64,000 nt of DNA from Massilia terrae (GTDB taxonomy: Bacteria; Pseudomonadota; Gammaproteobacteria; Burkholderiales; Burkholderiaceae_D). Below, in pieces: positions 8,585 through 18,623 of this stretch (the first letter of the stretch is position 1; each line of letters starts with the position of its first letter). The DNA is taken from NCBI RefSeq assembly GCF_024753145.1, contig NZ_JANUGU010000001.1:62001-126000 (forward strand). Direction: 5' to 3'. The notes under the pieces were generated by a model. That model had not been told where the DNA came from, made no database searches, and worked only from the letters and a program-made list of their open reading frames with translations. The translations under genes were made by a program, and so were the position numbers.

Positions 8585-8971
8585 ATGGCATACTCGGACA
8601 AAGTGCTGGACCACTACGAAAACCCGCGCAACGTGGGTTCCTTCGAAAAGGGCGATGACGCCGTCGGCACCGGCATGGTCGGCGCCCCGGCCTGCGGCGA
8701 CGTGATGAAGCTGCAGATCAAGGTCAACGAACAGGGCCTGATCGAGGACGCGAAGTTCAAGACCTACGGCTGCGGCTCGGCGATCGCTTCGAGCTCGCTG
8801 GTGACCGAATGGGTCAAGGGCAAATCGCTCGACCAGGCGCTCGCCATCAAGAACACCCAGATCGCCGAAGAACTGGCGCTGCCGCCGGTGAAGATCCACT
8901 GCTCGATCCTGGCGGAAGACGCGATCAAGGCCGCCGTGGCCGACTACAAGGCCAAGCACCCGGACGCCTGA
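8585..8971 (+). CDS. iscU: Fe-S cluster scaffold IscU
   Basis: A 128-residue scaffold on which [2Fe-2S] clusters are assembled. The three ligand cysteines are Cys37 (PACGD), Cys63 (YGCGSA) and Cys106 (KIHCSIL), with Asp39 after the first. The LPPVK loop at 99-103 is the docking site for the chaperone HscA. All key positions match E. coli IscU in number as well as kind. It lies 28 bases after iscS. Confidence 0.98.
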   Translation: MAYSDKVLDHYENPRNVGSFEKGDDAVGTGMVGAPACGDVMKLQIKVNEQGLIEDAKFKTYGCGSAIASSSLVTEWVKGKSLDQALAIKNTQIAEELALPPVKIHCSILAEDAIKAAVADYKAKHPDA

Positions 8972-8986
8972 GCAGAGAGGTAAGAC

Positions 8987-9310
8987 ATGGCAGTGACACT
9001 GACCGAAAAAGCAGCGAAGCACATCAACCGCTACCTTGAGCGTCGCGGCAAGGGCGTCGGCCTGCGTTTCGGCGTGCGCACGACCGGCTGCTCGGGCCTT
9101 GCCTACAAGCTCGAGTACGTGGACGAGGCGGCGCCCGAAGACAATGTGTTCGAGTCGCACGGCGTGAAGGTATTCGTCGATCCGAAAAGCCTGCCCTACA
9201 TCGACGGCACGGAGCTCGACTTCGCGCGCGAGGGCCTGAACGAAGGCTTCCGCTTCAACAACCCGAACGTCAAGGACGCTTGCGGCTGCGGCGAGAGCTT
9301 CCGTATCTGA
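8987..9310 (+). CDS. iscA: A-type Fe-S carrier IscA
   Basis: A 107-residue A-type carrier with the three conserved cysteines at 35 (TTGCSG), 99 and 101 (ACGCGESF). It accepts clusters from IscU or binds iron and delivers to apo-proteins. Fifteen bases separate it from iscU, and hscB begins 11 bases after its stop. Confidence 0.97.
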   Translation: MAVTLTEKAAKHINRYLERRGKGVGLRFGVRTTGCSGLAYKLEYVDEAAPEDNVFESHGVKVFVDPKSLPYIDGTELDFAREGLNEGFRFNNPNVKDACGCGESFRI

Positions 9311-9321
9311 GCCCGACGCCG

Positions 9322-9837
9322 ATGCAGAATCATTTCGAGCTGTTCAACCTGCCGGCCAAATTCGAGATCGATATGCCGTCCCTCGACGCCGCCTACCGCG
9401 AAGTCCAGGGGCGCGTGCATCCGGACCGCTTCGTCAACGCCAGCGACACCGAAAAGCGGGTCGCCATGCAGTGGGCGACGCGCGCCAACGAGGCCTACCA
9501 GACGCTCAAGAACCCGCTCAAGCGGGCGCGCTACCTGGTCGAGCTGAACGGCATCGACCTGCAGACGGAATCGAACACGGCGATGCCGATGGACTTCCTG
9601 ATGCAGCAAATGGAATGGCGCGAAGCGCTGGACGATGCGCGCGCCGGCAAGGACGCCAAGGCGCTCGACGACCTCGACGCGCAGCTCAAGCGCGAGCGCA
9701 AGGAGCGCCTGGTCCGCATCGGCCGCGAGCTCGACGACGGCCGCTACGAGCAGGCGGCGCAGGACATCCGCGCGTTGATGTTCCTCGATAAATTCGGCGA
9801 CGAGGTCCACTACGCATTCGAGGCCCTGGAAGGCTGA
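9322..9837 (+). CDS. hscB: Co-chaperone HscB
   Basis: A 171-residue type-III J-protein. The J-domain HPD triad is His33-Pro34-Asp35 (RVHPDRF), and the C-terminal helical half (from about residue 80) is the IscU-binding domain. The ATG at 9322 (MQNHFELFNLP) is preferred to an upstream in-frame start overlapping iscA, since conservation begins there. It brings IscU to HscA and stimulates its ATPase. Confidence 0.95.
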   Translation: MQNHFELFNLPAKFEIDMPSLDAAYREVQGRVHPDRFVNASDTEKRVAMQWATRANEAYQTLKNPLKRARYLVELNGIDLQTESNTAMPMDFLMQQMEWREALDDARAGKDAKALDDLDAQLKRERKERLVRIGRELDDGRYEQAAQDIRALMFLDKFGDEVHYAFEALEG

Positions 9838-9894
9838 ATCGCGGCGCGCGCCGCGCGGCCGCCACCACAAGAAGAAAACAGGTAACACCAGATC

Positions 9895-11784
<1,890 letters not shown>

Positions 11785-11803
11785 ATTTAGTTAGCCGTTA
11801 AAC

Positions 11804-11884
11804 CGTCGTTCCCGCGCAGGCGGGAACCCATAGACCGCCAGCTAAGCCGCCTCAGCATGGGTTCCCGCCTTCGCGGGAACGACG
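11804..11884. repeat. REP-like two-hairpin inverted repeat
   Basis: Starts CGTCGTTCCCGCGCAGGCGG and ends in the reverse complement GCGGGAACGACG. Each half is itself a hairpin (GTTCCCGC paired with GCGGGAAC), and the halves face each other around a 20-base centre, like a BIME. It sits inside the isc operon between hscA and fdx. Relatives occur elsewhere in the window. Confidence 0.9.
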
Positions 11885-11917
11885 TGCTAAAGCTAACAAA
11901 ATAATGAGGTAACAGAA

Positions 11918-12259
11918 GTGCCACAACTCGTATTCCTGCCCCATCCCGTGTTCTGCCCCGAAGGCGCGGTGGTCGAAGCGCCGACCGGCCAGTCGATCTG
12001 CGACGCCATGCTCGCCAACGACATCGAAATCGAGCACGCCTGCGACCGCGTGTGCGCCTGCACCACTTGCCACGTGCTGGTACGCGAAGGCTTCGACTCG
12101 CTCAACGAGCCCGAGGAAAAGGAAGAGGACATGCTCGACAAGGCCTGGGGCCTGGAAGCCGTCTCGCGCCTGTCCTGCCAGGCCATCGTCGGCACCGAAG
12201 ACCTGGTGGTCGAGATCCCGAAGTACACCATCAACCACGCGGCCGAAAAGAACCATTGA
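11918..12259 (+). CDS. fdx: ISC-type [2Fe-2S] ferredoxin
   Basis: A 113-residue adrenodoxin-type ferredoxin of the isc operon. The cluster ligands are Cys42, Cys48, Cys51 and Cys87, in HACDRVCACTTCHVLV and RLSCQA. The tail EIPKYTINHA is almost identical to E. coli Fdx. Translation appears to start at GTG 11918 behind GAGGT at 11906-11910. It supplies electrons during cluster assembly on IscU. A repeat element separates it from hscA, so its expression may be partly uncoupled from the upstream genes. Confidence 0.96.
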   Translation: MPQLVFLPHPVFCPEGAVVEAPTGQSICDAMLANDIEIEHACDRVCACTTCHVLVREGFDSLNEPEEKEEDMLDKAWGLEAVSRLSCQAIVGTEDLVVEIPKYTINHAAEKNH

Positions 12260-12270
12260 AGGGTGCTGCC

Positions 12271-12465
12271 ATGAAGTGGACCGACATCTCCAGCATCGCC
12301 GAAGCCCTGTACGACAAATACCCGGACGTCGACCCGGCCGGCGTGCGCTTCGTCGACCTGCACAACTGGGTGGTCGAGCTGGATGGCTTCGACGACGACC
12401 ACTCGCGCGGCGGCGAAAAGATCCTCGAGGCGATTCAACAGGCGTGGATCGATGAAGCGGCCTGA
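12271..12465 (+). CDS. iscX: Fe-S assembly protein IscX
   Basis: A 64-residue acidic protein, MKWTDISSIAEALYDKYPDV at the start and the conserved RFVDLHNWVVELDGFDDD in the middle, the hallmark of IscX/YfhJ. It binds IscS and tunes desulfurase activity and iron supply. It is last of the isc genes; its 3' end overlaps the next gene by 14 bases in another frame. Confidence 0.95.
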   Translation: MKWTDISSIAEALYDKYPDVDPAGVRFVDLHNWVVELDGFDDDHSRGGEKILEAIQQAWIDEAA

Positions 12466-13345
12466 CAAGAAAACGCAAGCGCCGGAGCTGCCGCCGGAAG
12501 TCCGTCCCGGCCAGTCGGTCGAGCTGCTCAAGGAACTGCACATCCTGACCCGCGACGGCAAACTGAATCAGGACAGCCGCCGCAAGCTCAAGCAGGTCTA
12601 CCACCTGTACCAGTTCATCGAGCCGCTGCTCAAGGACGTGTTGGCCGAGCACCCGGGCGTGACCCTGGTCGACCATGGGGCCGGCAAGTCCTACCTCGGC
12701 TTCATCCTGTACGACCTGTTCTTCAAGGGCCTGCACGACGGCTCGCACATCTACGGCATCGAGACGCGTGAAGAGCTGGTGCAGAAGTCGACCGAGCTGG
12801 CGCAGCACCTGGGCTTCGGCGGCATGTCCTTCCTGCCGCTGTCGGTCGCGGAATCGACCACCTCAAGCGAGCTGCCGCCGACCATCGACGTCGTCACCGC
12901 GCTCCACGCCTGCAATACCGCGACCGATGATGCGATCGACTTCGCCCTCAAGAAGGAGGCCAAGTACATCGTGCTGGTGCCGTGCTGCCAGGCCGAAGTC
13001 GCCTCCGTGCTGCGCAAGAACAAAGGCGGCCAGCTGGGCCGCAACGTGCTCACCGAGCTGTGGCGCCACCCGATCCACACGCGCGAATTCGGCAGCCAGG
13101 TCACCAATGTGCTGCGCTGCCTGCAGCTGGAGGCGCACGGCTACCAGGTCAACGTGACCGAACTGGTGGGCTGGGAGCACTCGATGAAGAACGAGCTGAT
13201 CGTCGCCACCTACAAGAACCTGCCGCGCCGCCGACCCGCGGAGCGGCTGCATGAAGTGCTGTCGACGCTGGGACTGGAAGAGATGGACCAGCGCTTCTAT
13301 ACCGGACAGGCATCGCAATCCGAGCCTGCCACGCAAACGGAATAA
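12452..13345 (+). CDS. SAM-dependent methyltransferase (Methyltransf_32-like)
   Basis: A 297-residue protein starting at ATG 12452, inside the end of iscX. The SAM-binding motif I is VDHGAGKSYLGFILYDL near residue 70, and VTALHACNTATDDAID and VLVPCCQAEV are typical of the GSTCD/METTL25-like methyltransferase group. The acceptor substrate is unknown. The overlap with iscX implies co-transcription with the isc operon, but a role in iron-sulfur metabolism is only a contextual guess. Confidence 0.8.
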   Translation: MKRPDKKTQAPELPPEVRPGQSVELLKELHILTRDGKLNQDSRRKLKQVYHLYQFIEPLLKDVLAEHPGVTLVDHGAGKSYLGFILYDLFFKGLHDGSHIYGIETREELVQKSTELAQHLGFGGMSFLPLSVAESTTSSELPPTIDVVTALHACNTATDDAIDFALKKEAKYIVLVPCCQAEVASVLRKNKGGQLGRNVLTELWRHPIHTREFGSQVTNVLRCLQLEAHGYQVNVTELVGWEHSMKNELIVATYKNLPRRRPAERLHEVLSTLGLEEMDQRFYTGQASQSEPATQTE

Positions 13346-13351
13346 ACGATT

Positions 13352-14383
13352 ATGAGCAATAGCGAAAACTGGATCGACCTGCGCAGCGATACCGTCACCC
13401 ATCCTTCCGACGCGATGCGCGCCGCGATGGCCGCTGCTCCTGTCGGCGACGACGTCTACGCCGACGACCCCACCGTCAACCGCCTGCAGGACTACGCCGC
13501 CGACCTGTTCGGCTTCGAGGCCGGCCTGTTCGCGCCGTCCGGCACCCAGACCAACCTGATCGCGCTGATGACGCATTGCGGCCGCGGCGACGAGTACATG
13601 GTTGGCCAGGAAGCGCACACCTACAAATACGAAGGCGGCGGCGCCGCGGTGCTGGGCAGCATCCAGCCGCAGCCGATCGCCAACCAGCCGGACGGCAGCA
13701 TCGCGCTGGCGGACATCGAGGGCTACATCAAGCCGGCCGACGATCACTTCGCGCGCACCCGCCTGCTGGCGCTGGAGAACACCATCGGCGGCCGCGTGTT
13801 GGGCCAGGATTATATGCGGGCCGCGACGTCGCTGGCGCATGCCAAGGGCCTCGCCGCCCACCTCGACGGCGCGCGCGTCTGCAACGCGGCGGTCAAGCTT
13901 GGCGTCAGCCTGCGCGATGCGACGGCCGGTTTCGACAGCGTGTCGGTGTGCCTGTCGAAAGGCCTGGGCGCGCCGGTCGGTTCGGTGCTGCTCGGCTCGA
14001 AGGACTTCATCGAGCGCAGCCGGCGCTGGCGCAAGATGCTGGGCGGCGGCATGCGCCAGGCCGGCATCATCGCGGCGGCCGGCATCTACGCGCTGGAGCA
14101 CAATGTGCAGCGCCTGGCCGAAGACCACGACAACGCGGCGCAGCTGTCCGCAGGCCTTGGCGAAATCGAGGGCCTGAAGGTGACCACGCCGCAGACCAAC
14201 ATCTTCTACGTCGGCATGCCGGCCGCCGCTTGCGAGCCGCTGCGCGCGCACCTGGAGCGCCAGCAGATCCGTGCCTCCATCGGCCCGCACACGCGGCTTG
14301 TCACGCACCTCGATATCTCGCGCGAAGACGTCCAGCGCACCATCGGCGCGTTCAAGTCCTTCTTCAAGGATTTCAAGGTTTGA
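13352..14383 (+). CDS. ltaE: Low-specificity L-threonine aldolase
   Basis: A 343-residue fold-type I PLP enzyme splitting L-threonine or L-allo-threonine to glycine and acetaldehyde. The N-terminal IDLRSDTVTHPSDAMRAAM is diagnostic, and Lys203 in VCLSKGLGAPVGS should bind PLP. GEGGG-like AHTYKYEGGGAAV and HLDGARVCNA complete the active site. It is 6 bases after the methyltransferase and its stop shares a base with the next start (TGATG), so the three genes look like one unit. Confidence 0.92.
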   Translation: MSNSENWIDLRSDTVTHPSDAMRAAMAAAPVGDDVYADDPTVNRLQDYAADLFGFEAGLFAPSGTQTNLIALMTHCGRGDEYMVGQEAHTYKYEGGGAAVLGSIQPQPIANQPDGSIALADIEGYIKPADDHFARTRLLALENTIGGRVLGQDYMRAATSLAHAKGLAAHLDGARVCNAAVKLGVSLRDATAGFDSVSVCLSKGLGAPVGSVLLGSKDFIERSRRWRKMLGGGMRQAGIIAAAGIYALEHNVQRLAEDHDNAAQLSAGLGEIEGLKVTTPQTNIFYVGMPAAACEPLRAHLERQQIRASIGPHTRLVTHLDISREDVQRTIGAFKSFFKDFKV

Positions 14384-15060
14384 TGAACGAGGAGGGCGTC
14401 CGCCTGGCCAAGCGCGTGGCGGCCATGCTGCCGTGTTCGCGCGCCGAGGCCGAGCGCTATATCGCGGGCGGCTGGGTGACGGTCGATGGCGAAGTGGCCG
14501 AAGATCCGGCCACGCGCGTGACGGAGCAGCAGCTCGTGGTTCTGCTGGCCGGCGCCACCGCGGATGAAATCGCGCCGGTCACAATCCTGTTGCACAAGCC
14601 GGCCGGCCTCGATGCCGCAGCCGCGCTTGAGCTGGTCTCGTCCGGCACACAGGAGGGCCGCGAGCGCTTCCTCAAACGCCACCTGAACAAGATTGAACCC
14701 GTCCTGCCGCTGGAAGATGCGGCCAGCGGTTTGATGGTGTGTACGCAGGACTTTCGCATCGTGCGCAAGCTGGTCGAAGACGCGAGCCGCATGGAGCAGG
14801 AATTCGTGGCGCAAGTTACTGGCGCTATCGCCGATGGCGGGCTGGCATCACTCAATCGCGATGCGGTCAAGGTCAGCTGGCAGAGCGAAGGCCGGTTGCG
14901 GATCGCAGGGAAGGGCATCAAGCCGGGGCAGATCGCGAAGATGTGCCGCAGCGTCGGCCTGGAGCTGGTGAGCTTGAAGCGTTTGCGCGTCGGGCGGGTG
15001 TCGCTGTCGAAGCTGCCGGAAGGCCGCTGGCGCTACCTCGTCGAATCTGAGCGTTTCTAA
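14383..15060 (+). CDS. S4-domain RsuA/RluF-type pseudouridine synthase-like protein
   Basis: A 225-residue protein with an N-terminal S4 RNA-binding domain (RLAKRVAAMLPCSRAEAERY, then GWVTVDGEV) and an RsuA/RluF-type synthase domain. The catalytic motif usually reads RLDxxSxGL; here it is PLEDAASGLM, so Arg is Pro and the catalytic Asp position is Glu with an Asp next to it. Activity is therefore uncertain. KPGQIAKMCRSVGL and LKRLRVGRVSLSKLPEGRWRYL are normal for the family. Translation is coupled to ltaE. Confidence 0.8.
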   Translation: MNEEGVRLAKRVAAMLPCSRAEAERYIAGGWVTVDGEVAEDPATRVTEQQLVVLLAGATADEIAPVTILLHKPAGLDAAAALELVSSGTQEGRERFLKRHLNKIEPVLPLEDAASGLMVCTQDFRIVRKLVEDASRMEQEFVAQVTGAIADGGLASLNRDAVKVSWQSEGRLRIAGKGIKPGQIAKMCRSVGLELVSLKRLRVGRVSLSKLPEGRWRYLVESERF

Positions 15061-15066
15061 GCACTC

Positions 15067-15194
15067 CGTCGTTCCCGGCACTGCCGGAAACGACTCCCCG
15101 CGCAGGCGGGGACCCATGCTGAGCTCACTGGCCTGCGGCGCTGTGCTGCGACAACGCGTGCGGTCTATGGGTTCCCGCCTGCGCGGGAACGACG
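15067..15194. repeat. REP-like element, composite copy
   Basis: Begins CGTCGTTCCCGGCACTGCCG, continues with a CCCCGC...GCGGGG hairpin and ACCCATG, and closes with CTATGGGTTCCCGCC and GCGGGAACGACG. Three hairpin-capable pieces are present, so it looks like two family members merged. It lies between convergent genes and may end transcription from both sides. Confidence 0.85.
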
Positions 15195-15199
15195 TTGTT

Positions 15200-15712
15200 T
15201 TATTGACGGGTCTTTTTAGGCAGCGACACCAGCCGCGTCCCCGCCAGCCGGTCATGCAGGAACTGCCGGTCCTTGTCGAAGAACGCTGTCGCGCCCCATC
15301 CCACCATGCCGATCAGGAGCGCAATCGCGATCTGTGATTTGTCGTGCAGCCCGGCGGCCCAGCACACCAGCAGCGCCGGCAGGAACCAGCCCCAGGCCAG
15401 CAGGTAGCGGATCGCCGCGACGCCGAACGGCACCTTGGCATGCCCCGGCTGCACCAGCCTGATGCGCCAGGTCTTCATGGCCAGCGTATGGCCGCTGTCG
15501 GTCCAGCACCAGACGAAGTAGGCGGCGGCGACCAGGAACAGGAACACGTTGCGCCCGTACTGGAAAATCGGCTCGTGCCGGTTGGCGGTGGCCAGCATGT
15601 ACGCAGCGGTCGCGAGCATCTCGACCGAGAGCAGCAGGAACACTTCGTAGACCATCGAGATGACCCGCCGCTTGACGGTCGGGGTGTCGCTCGCTGCTGG
15701 GTTACTGGCCAT
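15200..15712 (-). CDS. RDD-family membrane protein
   Basis: A 170-residue integral membrane protein starting at MASNPAASDTPTVKRRV; the longer upstream frame is arginine-rich shadow. The RDD domain has about four transmembrane helices (VYEVFLLLSVEMLATAAYML, VFLFLVAAAYFVWCW, YLLAWGWFLPALLVCWAAGL, IAIALLIGMVGW), and ends with FLHDRLAGTRLV, the typical RDD terminus. Role unknown. Its start overlaps the end of the DUF3106 gene by 11 bases. Fourth gene of the minus-strand sigma-factor operon. Confidence 0.85.
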   Translation of the reverse strand: MASNPAASDTPTVKRRVISMVYEVFLLLSVEMLATAAYMLATANRHEPIFQYGRNVFLFLVAAAYFVWCWTDSGHTLAMKTWRIRLVQPGHAKVPFGVAAIRYLLAWGWFLPALLVCWAAGLHDKSQIAIALLIGMVGWGATAFFDKDRQFLHDRLAGTRLVSLPKKTRQ

Positions 15713-16472
15713 TGGATGCGGGGACGGCCGGCGCGCTGGCCGGAAGAGGAGGTGTCGTCGGAGAAGGCTGCGCTGCCGCTGCGGAAGCCGCAGGCGTCTG
15801 CGCAGCGGCAGGTGCCGGTGCCGGTGCAGGCGCCGGGACGCACGGCGGCGTTGCCGATACCTTGTTCTTGATCTTGCCCGCCGGGCAGCTGGACGCGCCT
15901 GAATGCAGCGGCGAGGCATGCGTGCCCGTGGCCGCGGCCATGCCCTGCTTGCGGGCGGCGGCGGCTTCGGCCAGCTTGTGCTTCTGGTCGTCCGGCAGCT
16001 GTTGGTAGCTTTCCCAGGTGGCGGTCTTTTCGCCCGGCGCCAGCTTCTTGGTGCGCTTGTAGGTGTCGCGCGCCAGCTTGCGTTCGGCCGGCGTCAGGCG
16101 CACCCATTCGCGCATGCGTTCCTGGATGCGGGCTTGTTCATCGGGCTTGAGCGAGGCGAAGTGGTTCGACATCTCGAGCCACTTCTGCTTGCGCACGCCG
16201 TTCATCTGGTCCCACTCGGTGGCCAGCGGCGCGAGCGCGGTGCGCTGGGCAGGGTTGAGGTCCTTCCACAGCGGTTTTTCAGCCATCTTGGCGGGCGCCT
16301 TGACCACCCCGTGGGTGACGCCATGCGCGGGCGCGCCGGCCACCGGCGCAGCGGCGGCGGGCGGCTTGGCGGCGGGACCGGTTTGCTGGGCCATGGCCCA
16401 GGCGGCCCCGGCGGCCAGCGCAAGCGCGGTCGAGCAGGCGATCAGGGCGCGACGCAAACCGCTTGCCCTCAT
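15702..16472 (-). CDS. DUF3106 domain protein, secreted
   Basis: A 256-residue protein with a signal peptide (residues 1-28, ending AWAMAQQ). DUF3106 spans about 65-165, with repeated W-K/LxP-x-Q/E motifs such as PLWKDLNPAQRTAL, EWDQMNGVRKQKWLEM and RMREWVRLTPAERK. The tail from about residue 200 is a low-complexity A/P stretch with two cysteines before it. The function is unknown; the W/P spacing resembles Spy/CpxP-like helical periplasmic proteins, which is inference. It overlaps DUF3619 by four bases. Confidence 0.85.
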   Translation of the reverse strand: MRASGLRRALIACSTALALAAGAAWAMAQQTGPAAKPPAAAAPVAGAPAHGVTHGVVKAPAKMAEKPLWKDLNPAQRTALAPLATEWDQMNGVRKQKWLEMSNHFASLKPDEQARIQERMREWVRLTPAERKLARDTYKRTKKLAPGEKTATWESYQQLPDDQKHKLAEAAAARKQGMAAATGTHASPLHSGASSCPAGKIKNKVSATPPCVPAPAPAPAPAAAQTPAASAAAAQPSPTTPPLPASAPAVPASNGQ

Positions 16473-16888
16473 TGCGCGGCAGGCTGCGGGGCCTTGCCCT
16501 GTGCCTGGGACGCGAGATAGGCGTTGAAGCCGTGGTCGGTGTAGGCGGTCAGCGGCAGCTCGTCCGACAGGACGGCCGCATCCAGCTCGGCCAGCTCGGA
16601 AATGCGCTGTTGCTGCTCGTACTGGTACAGACCGGCCAGGCCGAACACGGCCGCCAGCAGCGGCACCGCCACCGCGACCCGCCCGAGGCCGGACATCGAC
16701 AGCAGGGCGTGCATGTTCAGCAAGGGGCGAGCCTGGGCCTTGCGTACCGGCGCATCGGCCTTCTTGCGGGCGAGCGCGCGGGCGCGCGCGGCGGCGAGCC
16801 GTTCGCTGGTCGAATCGGGCAGGGCATCAAGATTTTCGTTGAGCGCGTGGCGAATCTTGTACGCCAGGTTGATGTCGTCCGTGTTCAT
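16469..16888 (-). CDS. DUF3619 membrane protein, candidate anti-sigma partner
   Basis: A 139-residue protein with a cytoplasmic N-terminal half (YKIRHALNENLDALPDSTSERLAAARARAL), one transmembrane helix near residues 70-90 (VAVAVPLLAAVFGLAGLYQY), and a short outer part. This layout, immediately behind a sigma factor gene with a 4-base overlap, suggests an anti-sigma role. DUF3619 has no established function that I know of, so this is inference from position and topology. Confidence 0.8.
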   Translation of the reverse strand: MNTDDINLAYKIRHALNENLDALPDSTSERLAAARARALARKKADAPVRKAQARPLLNMHALLSMSGLGRVAVAVPLLAAVFGLAGLYQYEQQQRISELAELDAAVLSDELPLTAYTDHGFNAYLASQAQGKAPQPAAQ

Positions 16889-17454
16889 AATTTAATTCCC
16901 TTGGCCTTGAGGGCTTCCGCGAGGGTGTGTGTAGCGCGAGAGCAATGCGTCTTTACGCTGCCCTCGGAAACGCCCATCGCCTCGGCCGTTTCGGCCACAT
17001 CCATGTCCTGCCAGTAACGCATCAGGAAGGCTTCGCGTTGACGCGCCGGGAGTTTTTGTACTTCGTTTTCGATCAGGCGCAAGGTTTCGGCCCGTTCGAC
17101 CTGGTCGGCGCTGGACTCGGCAGCGGCCGTCCCTTCCTCGGCTTCATATGATGCAAGTATATCAAAGTCCTCGTCCTCGTCGTCCCGCCGGCCCAGGCCG
17201 GAGAACAGGCTGACCCAGGTGTTGCGCACCTTTTCGCGTCGGAAATAATCGAGGATGGTGGTCTGCAAGATGCGCTGGAACAGCATCGGCAGTTCGGCGG
17301 CCGGCTTGTCGCCGTATTTCTCGGCCAGCTTGATCATCGCGTCCTGCACGATGTCCAGCGCCGATTCGTCCTTGCGCACCGCATACACGGCTTGCTTGAA
17401 GGCGCGCCGTTCGACATTCGCGAGGAAGTCGTTGAGTTCTTTGTCTGTTGCCAT
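16885..17454 (-). CDS. ECF-type RNA polymerase sigma factor
   Basis: A 189-residue sigma factor started at MATDKELNDFLANVERRAF; upstream residues in frame look non-coding. Region 2 is seen in AVRKDESALDIVQDAMIKLAEKY and TTILDYFRREKVRNTW, and region 4 in LPARQREAFLMRYWQDMDVAETAEAMGVSEGSVKTH. A 60-residue acidic linker (DDEDEDFDIL) joins them. It heads an operon with DUF3619, DUF3106 and RDD genes, each overlapping the next. The signal is unknown. Confidence 0.9.
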   Translation of the reverse strand: MATDKELNDFLANVERRAFKQAVYAVRKDESALDIVQDAMIKLAEKYGDKPAAELPMLFQRILQTTILDYFRREKVRNTWVSLFSGLGRRDDEDEDFDILASYEAEEGTAAAESSADQVERAETLRLIENEVQKLPARQREAFLMRYWQDMDVAETAEAMGVSEGSVKTHCSRATHTLAEALKAKGIKL

Positions 17455-17584
17455 GCGATGAAGGGGTGCGCCGAGGGTCCGGCCTGTGGCTTTGGGGAAA
17501 ACTATCGAATCGTAGCAAAATTTGCAGGTATATGCACCCGTCCGGCACAGGGCGCGTGCTGTAAAAAAATAATCGGGGCCGCAT

Positions 17585-17610
17585 GGAATAATGCGCATCC
17601 GGATACGTTC
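17585..17610 (+). promoter_or_regulatory. Candidate ECF-type promoter
   Basis: GGAATA at 17585-17590 and CGTTC at 17606-17610, spaced 15 bases, resemble the GGAA / CGT pattern of ECF sigma promoters. It precedes the operon that contains an ECF sigma gene, so autoregulation is plausible. No conventional sigma-70 pair is evident here. Confidence 0.4.
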
Positions 17611-17657
17611 ACCCAGGTAAGCGCCCATTTTCCACCCTGTCTTACCAAGGAGATTCC

Positions 17658-18092
17658 ATGAAACGCAGCACCCTCGCGCTCCTGCTGGCCTGCGCCGGCG
17701 GCGCCACCGGCAACGCCTTCGCCGGTCCCGCCCTCGACGCCGCCCAGGCCCATTTCGCCGCCATCGGCAGCGCCGACCACGCCGCCATCGTGCGCGACTA
17801 TGCGGACAATGCGCGCCTGACCTGGGTCGGCGGCCCGCTCGACGGCAGCTATGACGGTCCGGCCGCCATCGGCGCCGTGTGGGACAAGTTCGGCGCCGCC
17901 GCCGGTCCGGTCCGGGTCAGCGTGATGGGCATCGCCGAATCGGCCAATCCGAAGGGCGCCACTGTGGTGGCCGGCGTGCAGTTCGAGGGCAAGATGCAGG
18001 TCAAGGTGCGCTACGTGCTCACCTACCGCGACGGCAAGCTGGTCAACGAGACCTGGCAGGTCGATCCCAAGCTGGCCCCCGCTTCCTACTGA
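17658..18092 (+). CDS. Secreted NTF2-like (SnoaL/DUF4440-type) protein
   Basis: A 144-residue protein with a signal peptide ending near AFAG (about residue 23), then a single NTF2-like domain: ALDAAQAHFAAIGSADHAAIVRDYADNARLTWVGG, FGAAAGPVRVSVMG, and a terminal strand pair. The fold binds small ligands or serves as an enzyme; no catalytic residues can be assigned. It starts behind AAGGAG and leads an operon with an ECF sigma factor, anti-sigma factor, DUF305 lipoprotein and propeller protein. Confidence 0.75.
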   Translation: MKRSTLALLLACAGGATGNAFAGPALDAAQAHFAAIGSADHAAIVRDYADNARLTWVGGPLDGSYDGPAAIGAVWDKFGAAAGPVRVSVMGIAESANPKGATVVAGVQFEGKMQVKVRYVLTYRDGKLVNETWQVDPKLAPASY

Positions 18093-18104
18093 GCCGGCGC
18101 GGAG

Positions 18105-18623
18105 ATGAGCCAGATGCGCGGCGATGCAGCCGATCACCTGCTGGCCTGCGTGCCGCGCCTGCGCCGCTACGCGCGCGCCCTGGTCGGCGAGCGCGCCGCC
18201 GCCGAGGACCTGGTGCAGGACACCGTGGAACGCGGCTGGGCGCGGCTGGCCGACTGGCAGCGCGGCAGCGACATGCGGGCCTGGCTGTTCTCGATCATGC
18301 ATAACCTGCGGGTCGACCAGCACCGCCGCGGCGTGCTGGACACCGAGCCGCTCGACGAGGACACGCCGCAGCCGGCCGCGCCCGGCCAGGTGTGCGCCGG
18401 CCTCGAACTGCGCGAGCTCGACGCCGCGCTGCGCCTGCTGCCCGAGGCCCAGCGCGAGATATTGCTGCTGGTCGGGCTCGAAGAAATGCGTTACGAGGAC
18501 GTCGCGCAGGCGCTCGGCATTCCGGTCGGCACCGTGATGTCGCGCCTGTCGCGCGCCCGCGAGAAGCTGCGTGCGCTGATGGACGGCCGCGCCCCCGCCA
18601 TTTCCCTGAAGGTCGTCAAATGA
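18105..18623 (+). CDS. ECF sigma factor
   Basis: A 172-residue sigma factor. Region 2 covers LRRYARALVGERAAAEDLVQDTVERGWARL and MRAWLFSIMHNLRVDQHRR; region 4 covers LPEAQREILLLVGLEEMRYEDVAQALGIPVGTVMSRLSRAREKL. It ends four bases into the anti-sigma gene (ATGA), as in many sigma/anti-sigma pairs. The NTF2-like gene precedes it by 12 bases. Confidence 0.93.
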   Translation: MSQMRGDAADHLLACVPRLRRYARALVGERAAAEDLVQDTVERGWARLADWQRGSDMRAWLFSIMHNLRVDQHRRGVLDTEPLDEDTPQPAAPGQVCAGLELRELDAALRLLPEAQREILLLVGLEEMRYEDVAQALGIPVGTVMSRLSRAREKLRALMDGRAPAISLKVVK

